From NCBI GenBank assembly GCA_964353855.1, contig CAYGWX010000005.1, positions 7,120 to 71,119 on the forward strand: a stretch of DNA of 64,000 nt, given 5' to 3'. Source of the DNA: CAYGWX01 sp964353855 [NCBI: uncultured bacterium]. GTDB lineage: Bacteria > Edwardsbacteria > CAYGWX01. Position 1 is the first letter of the stretch; each line of letters opens with the position of its first letter. The notes under the pieces were generated by a model. It saw nothing but the letters and a program-made list of their open reading frames with translations, was not told the DNA's origin and did no database searches. Below are positions 1 through 8,115 of the stretch, in pieces. Position numbers and translations under genes: made by a program.

Positions 1-687
1 CTACGCATCCTTCCGCTCCAGCTTGAAGCTCCCTTCCTGAAGCTCCAGAATCTTGGCCAGGGCGCTCTCGCCCTCCTCCTTCGCCCACTTGGCCTTGGCG
101 ATGGCCCCGTTCTTGAACTGGACCACCCCGAAGGTGCCCCGCCGGGCCAGGTCAATGCGCCCGGTCCAGCCCCCGGCCAGGAACATGTCCACCAGCCCCT
201 GGATGGACGTGGTCTGCAGGGCCCCCTCCATCACCGGCTCGTGCTCCCCTAAGAGCATGCGGATGGACTCCGCTTCCAGGAGGCAGTCCGAGACGGCCTT
301 CATCAGATGCTTGCGGACCTCGGCCTTGACCAGGTAATGCCGGCAGCCCAGCAGGAGCCCCCGGGCTCGGCTCGCGAGGTCCCCCTTGGAGGTGAGGAAC
401 AGAAACGGGATGTTCCGGGCTTCGGGGTGCGCCTTGACCTTTTCGCAGAAGGCGAATCCGTCCATCCTCGGCATCAAGATATCCGAGACGATGAGGTCCG
501 GAAATCCCTTCTCCCCCCAAGCCGGATCGGTGTACATCCTGATCAGGCCCGCCTGCCCGTCCTCGGCGCCAACGACCGTGTACCCCGCCTCGCCGAGCTC
601 CTTGAGCACCAGGTTGCGGGTGAACTCATCGTCCTCAACCACCAGGATGGTTGGGCCCTGGGGGTCGGAGGATTCTTCTTTGGTCAC
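1..687 (-). CDS. Response regulator: receiver domain plus DUF4388 (PatA-like) domain
   Basis: A 228-residue cytoplasmic protein. Residues 12-130 form a CheY-like receiver with the acidic pocket E18/D19/D20, phospho-acceptor D69 (in LIVSDILMP), T99 and K121. Residues about 148-228 resemble DUF4388/PatA N-terminal domains, which occur in signalling proteins linked to motility and development. There is no DNA-binding output domain, so it probably acts through protein contacts. The start is GTG at 685-687 and the stop is TAG at 1-3, so the gene is complete. It is the last gene of a minus-strand run and lies 90 bp after a paralogue of the same architecture (778-1449). The partner kinase is not in the window. 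Confidence 0.85.
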   Translation of the reverse strand: MTKEESSDPQGPTILVVEDDEFTRNLVLKELGEAGYTVVGAEDGQAGLIRMYTDPAWGEKGFPDLIVSDILMPRMDGFAFCEKVKAHPEARNIPFLFLTSKGDLASRARGLLLGCRHYLVKAEVRKHLMKAVSDCLLEAESIRMLLGEHEPVMEGALQTTSIQGLVDMFLAGGWTGRIDLARRGTFGVVQFKNGAIAKAKWAKEEGESALAKILELQEGSFKLERKDA

Positions 688-728
688 GGGGAGACCATCA
701 TGACAGGGATCAGGGATCCATGATTTTA

Positions 729-775
729 GATTTTGAGTTTTGGATTATCGATCCCTTATTCCAAAATCCAAAATC
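729..775. repeat. AT-rich inverted repeat between the two response-regulator genes
   Basis: Arms 729-744 and 760-775 match at 14 of 16 positions around a 15-nt loop. It fills most of the 90-bp gap between the two receiver-DUF4388 genes. The stem is AT-rich without a clean T-run, so a role as terminator or processing site is uncertain. Confidence 0.5.
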
Positions 776-777
776 CT

Positions 778-1449
778 TCAGGTGCGCTCCGCGCAGAAGT
801 TCCCCTCGGTCAGGCAGAGGATCGCGGTCAGGGCCTCCTGGCTTTCGATCCGCCCCCAGGCCACCCGGGATATCCGCCCTTCCGAGAATTCCACGCGCCC
901 TTCCACCCCTCTCCGGGAAACGCTCAGGATTCCGCTCCTCTCTCCCACCAGGAACTGGTCCACCAGGCTCTGGATGGAAACCTGGGTGAGGTCGCCCTCG
1001 ACCTTTCCGGAGTGCTCGGCCAGGAGGACCCGGGTCTGGCCCGCGTCCACCAGGCACTGGCTGACGACCCGGAGCAGGTCCATCTTCCGGAACGGCTTGA
1101 CGAGATAGCGCTGGCAGCCCAGGAGAAGACCCTCGGCCCGGTCGGCCACCCCGGAGCGGACGGTGAGGAAGAGGAAGGGGATGGGCCGGGTGCGGGGGTC
1201 CCCCTTGACCCGCTTGCAGAATTTGAAGCCGTCCATCTTGGGCATCATCACATCCGAGAGAATGAGCCCCGGCAGCCCTCCGCTCCCCCACAGAGACGGG
1301 TCACCCATCCTGGCCAATGCCTCTTCTCCGTCGGGCGCGCCTACCGTCTTGAACCCGAACTCCTCGAGGGCCCGCTGGATGACCTGGCGGACGGAAACCT
1401 CGTCCTCGACGACCAGGATCGTGGACTCTTTGGCTCGGAATGCGTTCAC
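778..1449 (-). CDS. Response regulator: receiver domain plus DUF4388 domain (paralogue)
   Basis: A 223-residue protein with the same architecture as the gene at 1-687. The receiver spans about residues 9-130 with E15/D16, phospho-acceptor D66 (LILSDVMMP), T96 and the LVKPF lysine K118. A DUF4388-like domain fills the C-terminal third. The start is GTG at 1447-1449, overlapping the band-7 gene stop in a GTGA tetranucleotide, so the two are probably translationally coupled. The pair looks like a tandem duplication that has diverged. No HTH or enzymatic output is visible; a protein-protein output is inferred. Confidence 0.85.
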   Translation of the reverse strand: MNAFRAKESTILVVEDEVSVRQVIQRALEEFGFKTVGAPDGEEALARMGDPSLWGSGGLPGLILSDVMMPKMDGFKFCKRVKGDPRTRPIPFLFLTVRSGVADRAEGLLLGCQRYLVKPFRKMDLLRVVSQCLVDAGQTRVLLAEHSGKVEGDLTQVSIQSLVDQFLVGERSGILSVSRRGVEGRVEFSEGRISRVAWGRIESQEALTAILCLTEGNFCAERT

Positions 1450-2351
1450 TGCCCTCCCAGGATCAAGGGCAGCCCGTTCTTGGGGTTGCCAATGACCACG
1501 ATCTTGGAATTCGGGGAAGCGGCCAGTTTCTCCGTGGCCTCGATCCCTTTCCAGTCCAGAAGTCCCTGGGTGACTCCGGCGGACACGATGGCCTGGAAGT
1601 CCGCGATTCCCTTGGCCTCGATACGCTTGCGGTCGGCCTCCGACCTCTCCTTATCCAGGACGAACTTCATCCGCTCGGCCTGCTGCTCCGCGGCCATCTT
1701 CTCGTTGATCGCCTCGGACACGGCCTCGGGCAGGGTAATGCTCCGCAGCAGGACGCGCTCCAGGATGAAGCCCCGGGCGAGCAAGGAATCGGAGAGCTCC
1801 TTGTGGATCTCCGAGGCCACCAGCTCGCGGCTCGAGGTGTAAAGCGCCTTGGCCTCGTACTTCACGGTGGCCCCCCGGCTGGCTGAGCGGGTCTGGGGGA
1901 TGAGGAAGACGTTGTCGTAATCTTTTCCGATGCCCTTATAAACTGAGACCGCCCGGTCCGGGGAGACGTGGTAGAGCACGGAGACGTCCAGGTGGACGTT
2001 CAAGCCCTCCGATGAAGGAACATTCATGATCTCCTGGACCTGGGTCGTCCGGGTGGGGGTCATCACCAGTTTGGAGAACGGGATGACGAAGTTCAGCCCT
2101 GGATACTTGGGGCCGGAGACCCAGCCGTAGAAGTCCATCACGCCCACGTGCCCGGCCGGGACCGAGCGCACGAAGGTCCCGAGAAGCCCGATCACCAGGG
2201 CGGCGAGGAAAGCCCGCAGGCCCCAGCGACGGAATTTGACCGGATCCACAAAGCCCCGGACCACTGCGGATTGAGCCGAGGCACTCCTTGCCGCGCTCAG
2301 GACAGCCCAGGCCACGACCCCGAGCACGAGCCAGAACCAGAACCACTGCAT
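1446..2351 (-). CDS. Band-7/SPFH (prohibitin-like) membrane protein
   Basis: A 301-residue protein. Two hydrophobic segments (about residues 3-24 and 45-62) are followed by an SPFH/prohibitin domain (about 63-220) beginning VPAGHVGVMDFYG, then an Ala/Glu/Lys-rich helix (about 222-265, EKMAAEQQAERMKF) expected to form a coiled coil. SPFH proteins build membrane scaffolds and often modulate proteases or microdomains; the specific partner here is unknown. The start ATG 2349-2351 has GAGGAG seven bases upstream. It sits 40 bp after the D-cysteine desulfhydrase-like gene and overlaps the next response regulator by 4 bp. Confidence 0.85.
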   Translation of the reverse strand: MQWFWFWLVLGVVAWAVLSAARSASAQSAVVRGFVDPVKFRRWGLRAFLAALVIGLLGTFVRSVPAGHVGVMDFYGWVSGPKYPGLNFVIPFSKLVMTPTRTTQVQEIMNVPSSEGLNVHLDVSVLYHVSPDRAVSVYKGIGKDYDNVFLIPQTRSASRGATVKYEAKALYTSSRELVASEIHKELSDSLLARGFILERVLLRSITLPEAVSEAINEKMAAEQQAERMKFVLDKERSEADRKRIEAKGIADFQAIVSAGVTQGLLDWKGIEATEKLAASPNSKIVVIGNPKNGLPLILGGQ

Positions 2352-2391
2352 GGGTCAACTCCTCTTTTTAGGTTTATTCTCGAGAGAAACG

Positions 2392-3381
2392 TTAAGTGAG
2401 GTCGAACTCCCCGGCCAGGGGGAAAAGACCGAAGATGCCCCCGGTGTGCAGGAAGATGATCCGCTTTCCGAAACGCCGGTGGTCCTTCGCAAGTTCATGG
2501 GCCATGCCGTAGAAGGCCTTTCCCGTATAGACGGGGTCCAGGACCACGCCCTCCGTACGGGCCACTTCCCGAATCAACGCAAGCTCCTCGGGCCGGGTGA
2601 GGGCGTAGCCTCTTCCCACATAGCCGTCCTGGATCTCGATTTCTGAAGGAGTGAAGTCGAAGGATAACTTAAACCGGGCCCGCACTTTCTCCACGATGCC
2701 CGAGATGGTCTTCACGAAGTACTCCCGGTTGTCGCAGACGTTCACCCCCACGACCCGCCAGGGTAAGTCCAGAAGTTTGACCCCCAAAATGAGTCCCGCT
2801 CCGGTCCCCCCCGAACCGCAGGCGTAAATAAAAGTGGCTTCGCCTGACGGGACCTGATGTGCCAGTTCCTCAACCGCCTTGATGTAGCCCCAGGCCCCCA
2901 CCTCATCCGAGCCCCCCTCCGGAATCACATACGGTTTTCTTCCTGCTTTTAAAAACTCCTCTGCGGCCAGGCCCATGACCTCCATCCTGCGGCTGTATTC
3001 CTCGGGCGTGATCCAGCGGATCTGTGCACCCGCCAGCTTATCCAGGAAGATGTTCCCTTCAACGGAAGGAGGATTTTGCGGGTCCGGGACGCGCAAGAAC
3101 AGAAGGGAATCGAGGCCCCGTTGTCGTGCCGCGAATGCCACGGCCCGGCAGTGGTTGGATTGTCCCCCTCCGCAGGTGAGCACAACGTCGCACTCCCGGG
3201 CGGAAGCCTCGGCGATGAGGAACTCCAGCTTGCGAACTTTGTTCCCGGAGAGCTCCGCCCCGGTCATGTCGTCGCGCTTGACCCAGAGCTCCACGCCCAG
3301 CCGGTCGGACATCCGGTCCAGCCGCTGCAGGGGCGTGGGAAGGTGGGCCAGCTCGATGCGGGGCGGGTAAGGAAGCATCAT
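2392..3381 (-). CDS. PLP-dependent D-cysteine desulfhydrase / ACC deaminase family protein
   Basis: A 329-residue fold-type II PLP enzyme. It shows the family features LPTPLQRLDRMSD, the PLP-lysine motif SGNKVRKLEFL (K48), the substrate-site segment GGGQSNHCRA (S75, N76, H77) and a phosphate-cradle-like CGSGGTGAG segment. This family includes D-cysteine desulfhydrase, ACC deaminase and L-cysteate sulfo-lyase; by eye it is closest to D-cysteine desulfhydrase, which makes pyruvate, H2S and ammonia. The start at 3379-3381 is chosen because ATG overlaps the amidotransferase TGA (ATGA). The open frame extends further upstream, but only as a shadow of that gene. The exact substrate cannot be settled here. 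Confidence 0.85.
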   Translation of the reverse strand: MMLPYPPRIELAHLPTPLQRLDRMSDRLGVELWVKRDDMTGAELSGNKVRKLEFLIAEASARECDVVLTCGGGQSNHCRAVAFAARQRGLDSLLFLRVPDPQNPPSVEGNIFLDKLAGAQIRWITPEEYSRRMEVMGLAAEEFLKAGRKPYVIPEGGSDEVGAWGYIKAVEELAHQVPSGEATFIYACGSGGTGAGLILGVKLLDLPWRVVGVNVCDNREYFVKTISGIVEKVRARFKLSFDFTPSEIEIQDGYVGRGYALTRPEELALIREVARTEGVVLDPVYTGKAFYGMAHELAKDHRRFGKRIIFLHTGGIFGLFPLAGEFDLT

Positions 3382-4061
3382 CTCACGAAGCTCAAAAAGT
3401 TCCTGAGCACCCGGTCGGCACCCGTGGGGGCGGAGGGAATCTGCGCCAGGAGAACCTCGGGCTCGAGCCCGTGCTGCCGCAGTTTCTCCCACTCGTCGAG
3501 CACGCACTTCCGCCCTCTCTCGATCTCGATCTCGGGATGGAACTGCAAGCCCACCACGGGCTTGGTCTTGTGCACCATCGCCTGGATCGCACAATCCCGG
3601 GTGCGCGCAACGGCTTCGAATCCCTCCGGGAGCCGGCTGACCTGATCATAGTGCGCGGACATGACCCAGAAGGGATTCGGCAAGCCGTGGAACAGCGGGT
3701 GGGGTTTGGTGACCTCGACCGAGGTATAGGTCATCTCCGGGACCAGCGCCTTGGAAACGGCCCGGCGACCGTGAAGCGCACGAACGATGAGCTGGTGGCT
3801 GTAACAGACCCCTAACATGGGCTTGCCGCTTTCAAAGAACCTTCGGACATAATCAAGGAGGGGCTCAAGCCAGGGGTAGTCTTCGGTGACCGAATACTCC
3901 GAGCCCGTGAGCACCAGGATTCCAACCTCCAGGGGATCGGGGTAGCGATCCTTGAACCCGTTGATATAGATGCACTCGTGATCCGGCCCGAAGTCCCGTT
4001 TGAACCGGGGATAGCTTTCCTGGGTCTTGCTCAGGTCAATGATGTGAATGCGAATCTTCAG
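3378..4061 (-). CDS. Class I glutamine amidotransferase-like protein (non-canonical start)
   Basis: A 227-residue protein if it starts at CTG 4059-4061. The class I amidotransferase triad is complete: nucleophile C86 in LGVCYSHQ and H175/E177 in LQFHPEIE. The fold resembles the GuaA glutaminase domain and stand-alone GMP synthase-like amidotransferases; the amide acceptor is unknown. No ATG, GTG or TTG lies in frame between the upstream gene's end and codon 50 (GTG 3914), yet the intervening sequence (KIRIHIIDLS at the start) is typical of the family's N-terminus. Either CTG, overlapping the upstream stop as CTGA, or ATT 4053-4055, seven bases after AGGAGG, is the likely start. It overlaps its downstream neighbour by ATGA. 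Confidence 0.8.
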   Translation of the reverse strand: MKIRIHIIDLSKTQESYPRFKRDFGPDHECIYINGFKDRYPDPLEVGILVLTGSEYSVTEDYPWLEPLLDYVRRFFESGKPMLGVCYSHQLIVRALHGRRAVSKALVPEMTYTSVEVTKPHPLFHGLPNPFWVMSAHYDQVSRLPEGFEAVARTRDCAIQAMVHKTKPVVGLQFHPEIEIERGRKCVLDEWEKLRQHGLEPEVLLAQIPSAPTGADRVLRNFLSFVR

Positions 4062-4270
4062 ACCTCCTCGAGAAACGCCTGGGGCGCTGACGGGGCGCAG
4101 CCTTGAGGATGGCCGGACATCCAGTATTTTGGATTTTTGCTTTCAGACTTTAAATAGCCGGGGTCGGCCGAGATGACCTCTTGTAATTCGGATTGCACGG
4201 GCCCTAATCCAAGCCCTAACAATCCCAGGAAAGCCATTCCCGCAGCTTTCAGAAACGAACGTCTCTCCAC
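4058..4270 (-). CDS. Small protein with twin-arginine signal, function unknown
   Basis: A 70-residue product beginning MERRSFLKAAG, a good match to the Tat consensus RRxFLK (R3, R4). A hydrophobic stretch (about residues 10-24) and a polar 45-residue tail with one cysteine (HPQGCAPSAP) follow. The GTG start 4268-4270 overlaps the tldE TAG by one base and the TGA overlaps the next start, so it is locked into the operon. Export by the Tat route is plausible because tatC is in the same genome (36756-37514). Its position right after tldD/tldE makes it a candidate substrate of that protease, but this is only inference. It may also be the relic of a longer Tat substrate. Confidence 0.6.
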   Translation of the reverse strand: MERRSFLKAAGMAFLGLLGLGLGPVQSELQEVISADPGYLKSESKNPKYWMSGHPQGCAPSAPQAFLEEV

Positions 4271-5607
4271 TAGTCCCCCTTCGTGAGCTTGAAGTTCCCG
4301 ACCTTGACCAGCGGAACCAGAAGATTGGCCCCGTACTGCTGGTACAGGGACAGGTCTTTCCCGACCATCTCGACGTGGCTGAGCATCTCCAGAATGCTTT
4401 GCTCGATGCGCATATCCCGCACGGCCCGGGTGATCTTGCCGTTCTCGATCAGGAAGGTGCCGTCCCGGGTCGTCCCGGTCACCTCGGTCTTCATCGGATT
4501 CAGGTAGTTCACGTACCAGAAATGCGTGATCAGGATACCCCTGTCCGTGGAGGCGATGATCTCCTCCCGCGTCTTTTCCCCCGGCATCATCACTAAATTC
4601 TTCGGGTATGGCCCGAAGGTGTTCCCGGGCTGGAGCGCGTGGCCGGTGGAGGTTACCTTGGCCTTGTTCGCATAATAGGTGTCAAAGACTACCTCCTTGG
4701 CTGCGCCCTTCTCGATCAAAACGACCTTTTGCTTAGGGACGCCTTCGTAATCAAAGGGCCGTCCGATCTGGAGAGGGTGATAGGCGTCGTCTACCAGGGT
4801 CACGTTCTCCCCGGCGATTTTCTGACCGATCTTCCCGGCCATGAAACTGCGGCCGGAGAGAAAGGTCTTGGCCCCGAATCCAAGGAATCCCAATAGGAGC
4901 AGCAGATGCCCCAACGCCCCCTCCTCCAGGATGACCGTGTAGAGGCCTTCCGGGAGTTCTACTTTATTTTTAGACCTCCGGGCCTTCTCTGCTGCAAGCT
5001 TGGCGCATGCTTCCACCCCCAGCTTGGCGGCATCCCGCCCCACCGCCTGGCCCCAACCCGAGGTGGTGTCATCCGCGCTCACGGTCAGGGAAAACGAGGC
5101 CGCGGTATCGCGAAAGCTCCGGTTCACGCCCAGGGAATTCACTACGGCCAGAAGCGTGATCGTCTGGTCGAATGCTCCGAAAGTCGTAAACCCGGAGGCT
5201 TTCGCCTCTTTTACCGCAATCCCAGCAGCCCTGGCCCGGTCATCCGGCGAGAACTTGGCAGTCCGTTCATTGTAACCGGGGAGCGAAGGCGGGTTCACGG
5301 AGGAAGGGTGGGCGAGGCTCACGAAATCCTTGTCCTCAGGGCTTTCCCTCGCAATGCTGCCGGCTTGCTCCACGACCCTCGTGAGCGAAGCGTCGTCCAG
5401 GGCATTGGTCTGGGCGATCCCGATGCGCTTGCCCAGGACCGTCCGGACGGTCAGGGTATGATCGTGCTGTTCAAGGTTCTGGTGGATGGCGTTTTCAGCA
5501 AACCGAGTCAGCGCCCGGGTGGTCTCCTCGAGGACCGCCTCGGTCTGGTCCGCCTTGGAGAGAGACAGGGCTTGATGGAGGATCTCGAGGGCTTTTTTCT
5601 CGTCCAC
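4270..5607 (-). CDS. tldE: TldE/PmbA family metalloprotease subunit
   Basis: A 445-residue protein of the modulator of DNA gyrase/TldD-TldE family. It has no zinc motif of its own, as expected for TldE, which forms a heterodimer with TldD to degrade unfolded or small peptides and to mature some ribosomal peptides. Conserved family segments are visible: TVLGKRIGIAQTN near residue 55, SLGVNRSFRDTAASFSL near 158, and the C-terminal EVTGTTRDGTFLIENGKITRAV region. The GTG start (5605-5607) directly follows the tldD stop (TAAGTG), indicating coupled translation. Confidence 0.88.
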   Translation of the reverse strand: MDEKKALEILHQALSLSKADQTEAVLEETTRALTRFAENAIHQNLEQHDHTLTVRTVLGKRIGIAQTNALDDASLTRVVEQAGSIARESPEDKDFVSLAHPSSVNPPSLPGYNERTAKFSPDDRARAAGIAVKEAKASGFTTFGAFDQTITLLAVVNSLGVNRSFRDTAASFSLTVSADDTTSGWGQAVGRDAAKLGVEACAKLAAEKARRSKNKVELPEGLYTVILEEGALGHLLLLLGFLGFGAKTFLSGRSFMAGKIGQKIAGENVTLVDDAYHPLQIGRPFDYEGVPKQKVVLIEKGAAKEVVFDTYYANKAKVTSTGHALQPGNTFGPYPKNLVMMPGEKTREEIIASTDRGILITHFWYVNYLNPMKTEVTGTTRDGTFLIENGKITRAVRDMRIEQSILEMLSHVEMVGKDLSLYQQYGANLLVPLVKVGNFKLTKGD

Positions 5608-7053
5608 TTATGTCCCTCCCACCTTGACCTTCCGGAACCGGCACGGCGCCGCACCCTGGCCGGTCCGCATGTTCTGTCCCGGCTGGCCTTTGCCGCAGCT
5701 CGGAGTGCCCCAGACCTTCCATTCCCTCTCCCCGGCGATTCCATCTAGGGCGTTCCAAAACTCCACGGTGTTCCCGGAATAAAGCGGATTTTTGACCATC
5801 GCACCCAGCTTCCCTCCATGGATCTCGTATCCGATCTCGCAGCCCATCTTGAAACTCTCCCTCCGGTCATCGATGCTCCAGGAGGAGTTCCCAAGCATCA
5901 GGATGCCGTGGTCGGTCTCGGCGATGAGCTTCTCAAGAGAAGAAATGCCAGGGAGCAGGTTGATGTTAGTCATTCTGATCAAAGGCAGGTTCTGCCAACC
6001 CTGGGCCCGCATCGCGCCGGTGCTCTGGCGACCGATCTTCGTAGCCATCTCCCGATTCGTAAGATAGCCCGCTAAGAGGCCGTTTTTGATGAGTTCAACC
6101 CGTTGCGCCGGAACGCCCTCGTCGTCGTACCCGAAGGTTCCCAGCCCAAAGGGCGAGGTGGCATCCGCGGTGACAGTAATCAGGTCCGAGCCGTACTTGA
6201 GCTTGCCCAGCTTATCGGTCGTGGCGAAGCTCGTACCTGAGAAATTCTTCTCGGCTCCGAACACCCGGTCCAGCTCTAGAGGGTGTCCGATGGATTCGTG
6301 GATGATGAGCGAAACCGCTGGCCCGTCCAGGATGAGTATCGTAATATCCGGAAAACAATCCTTAGCTGAGAGCAGGGCCACGGCCTCCTCCCCGATCCGC
6401 TGGCATTCCTTTTCCATCGCCAATAGGCTGAGTAATTCATAGCCCCGGGTCTCGAACTGTCCTCCCCCTTGCGGGAAACTCCTTGTTCCTACTTCCCGCC
6501 GGGACTTCATCGCTGTGGCCTCGATGCCGGCTCCGGACTGATAGATCGTCTGTTCGATCTCGCTCCCTTCCGTCGAAGCGAACCAGGTCCGGGTACGGTG
6601 AAATTCTGCCGTGGCCGTAGCCTTGGTGACCCCCCTGACCTTCTGAATCAACTCATCGAGATGGGATAAAAAGGATGCCTTCTCCGACAGCGGAACCGCG
6701 AACGGATCTTTCTCAATCGCAGTGGTATGGGTTCCTGCGACCTTTCCCAGCGGAGCCAGGTGGACGGCTTCTTTCTTCAGCTTGGCGCTGGCTTTGGCGA
6801 TTTCGAGTGCCTTCTCAACCTCCCGCTTTACGCTGTCCTTGTCGGTTTCCGGCGTAGCGGCATACCCCCAAGCCCCTTCAACGAGCACGCGCACCCCAAC
6901 CCCCCGGCTTGCGGTGCGCGAGATGCCCTCCGGAGTCATTCCTGAAACGGTTAAGGACTCGTCCTCCATCTCCTCGAAACGGCAGTCGGCATAGGAAGCG
7001 CCCCGGCTTCGCGCCAGGTCGCAGGCTGAGAGGACGAGGTCCTTGGGCTCCAT
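5608..7053 (-). CDS. tldD: TldD family metalloprotease subunit
   Basis: A 481-residue catalytic partner of TldE. The zinc-binding HExxxH motif is intact as HESIGH (H252, E253, H257), and the third ligand is probably C453 in GTPSCGKGQPG near the C-terminus. The N-terminal half contains the usual GVGVRVLVEGAWGYAA segment. ATG 7051-7053 was chosen over longer in-frame options because it lies 2 bp after the membrane-protein stop and the residues upstream of it read as a shadow of that gene. TldD/TldE is a cytosolic protease; here it is transcribed with a small Tat-signal protein, an amidotransferase and a D-cysteine desulfhydrase-like enzyme. Confidence 0.92.
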   Translation of the reverse strand: MEPKDLVLSACDLARSRGASYADCRFEEMEDESLTVSGMTPEGISRTASRGVGVRVLVEGAWGYAATPETDKDSVKREVEKALEIAKASAKLKKEAVHLAPLGKVAGTHTTAIEKDPFAVPLSEKASFLSHLDELIQKVRGVTKATATAEFHRTRTWFASTEGSEIEQTIYQSGAGIEATAMKSRREVGTRSFPQGGGQFETRGYELLSLLAMEKECQRIGEEAVALLSAKDCFPDITILILDGPAVSLIIHESIGHPLELDRVFGAEKNFSGTSFATTDKLGKLKYGSDLITVTADATSPFGLGTFGYDDEGVPAQRVELIKNGLLAGYLTNREMATKIGRQSTGAMRAQGWQNLPLIRMTNINLLPGISSLEKLIAETDHGILMLGNSSWSIDDRRESFKMGCEIGYEIHGGKLGAMVKNPLYSGNTVEFWNALDGIAGEREWKVWGTPSCGKGQPGQNMRTGQGAAPCRFRKVKVGGT

Positions 7054-7055
7054 GG

Positions 7056-7913
7056 CTAATCCGACAGGGTCACGCTGTGCGGGATGAGGTATATCCAGAG
7101 GGTCAAAAGCGTCCCCAGGATGGTCAGCCAGGCAAAGGCCTTGGGTCGGATGAGGTCCCGGGTGGAATCCTTCTGGAAGAGCGAGCGGTAGACCAGGATG
7201 AGCAAGACGAACCAGTAACCGAAGGCCAGGAGAGTCTTGTTGTCCGTGATGTCCCATCCAAACGGAAACCCGCTCCAGGGCGTGCCGAAGGTCTGTGCGG
7301 CCATGATCCACCCCAGGGGAAATCCCCCGATGAACAGGAACAATAAGGCCCAGAGGATCGGCTTCAAGGCCTGATGCACCGGCCGCCTGCCACCCAGGAT
7401 GTCGAAGGAGTAGAAGAAGGCCACGAGCAGGATGAACACCGCCGCGAACATGCAGAGCACGTGTCCGATGGTCACGAAAGGATGGACCACACCCTTAAAC
7501 TTGAGCAGGAAAGACTTGGATCCCGGCGCCTGGGCATCCGGCAGCGTGACCACCTGGCCCTGGGGCGTTTCGACCTGCAGGTAGTAATAAGCTCTTTGGC
7601 CTTTCTCCTGGTGCGGCACGAACCCGGAAAAGGTGTCCCTCAGCGCGACGCGCTCCATGGGTGCCCAGGAGAGGTTGCCCTGCTTCCCGATTTTATAATA
7701 TAGCTTGACGTTTCCCGGGTAAAGCGGGTTCGTGGTTGTGATGATGGCCTTGACCGGCGCGTCTCCGTCCCCGATCCATTCGCTGGTCGTGACATGCACG
7801 ATCCTGGCCCCCAGTTTTTCAACCACCATCGCCTGGCGGCGGTGCGTGGAGCCCTTGGACAGGGCAAAGAGCAGAAACACCACCACGAAGGCGATCCCGA
7901 GCTTCCATTTCAT
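7056..7913 (-). CDS. Membrane protein of unknown function, first gene of the tldD operon
   Basis: A 285-residue protein. An N-terminal hydrophobic segment (about residues 4-20, a signal anchor) is followed by a polar domain of about 125 residues with beta-rich character (LYYKIGKQGNLSWAPM, YYYLQVETPQGQ). Four to five membrane spans follow, between about residues 145 and 280. The extracytoplasmic portion looks like a small Ig-type fold; the spans contain histidines (HPFVTIGHVLCMF) that could bind heme, but no recognised motif is complete. The ATG start at 7911-7913 has AGGAGA nine bases upstream, and a sigma70-like promoter lies at 7955-7984. I do not recognise the family. Confidence 0.7.
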   Translation of the reverse strand: MKWKLGIAFVVVFLLFALSKGSTHRRQAMVVEKLGARIVHVTTSEWIGDGDAPVKAIITTTNPLYPGNVKLYYKIGKQGNLSWAPMERVALRDTFSGFVPHQEKGQRAYYYLQVETPQGQVVTLPDAQAPGSKSFLLKFKGVVHPFVTIGHVLCMFAAVFILLVAFFYSFDILGGRRPVHQALKPILWALLFLFIGGFPLGWIMAAQTFGTPWSGFPFGWDITDNKTLLAFGYWFVLLILVYRSLFQKDSTRDLIRPKAFAWLTILGTLLTLWIYLIPHSVTLSD

Positions 7914-7954
7914 GGGCCGACTTCTCCTAAGTTCTCACGATTCTCAAACTTATC

Positions 7955-7984
7955 AGTTTAACACCTTTCCCCTTGAAAAGTCAA
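7955..7984 (-). promoter_or_regulatory. Sigma70-like promoter for the 7913-1 operon
   Basis: On the minus strand TTGACT (7979-7984) and TAAACT (7955-7960) are separated by 18 bp, 41 bp upstream of the ATG of the membrane protein. A usual-length leader with a Shine-Dalgarno sequence follows. Confidence 0.6.
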
Positions 7985-8069
7985 GGGAAGTTAAGCCCGG
8001 AGTTACCTCCTGGCCTGCTTCGTCGAAGCGAGATGGAAATGGGCCGGCTGCATTTTCCACACCTTGACC

Positions 8070-8098
8070 TTGACAAAATCCTTTATCCATAGTATCCT
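8070..8098 (+). promoter_or_regulatory. Sigma70-like promoter for the GAF/GGDEF gene
   Basis: A perfect -35 TTGACA (8070-8075), a 17-bp spacer and -10 TATCCT (8093-8098). The ATG follows only 17 bases after the -10, predicting a leader of about 10 nt with no Shine-Dalgarno sequence. It is divergent from the promoter at 7955-7984. Confidence 0.65.
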
Positions 8099-8115
8099 TA
8101 TAAGATTAGAAAACC

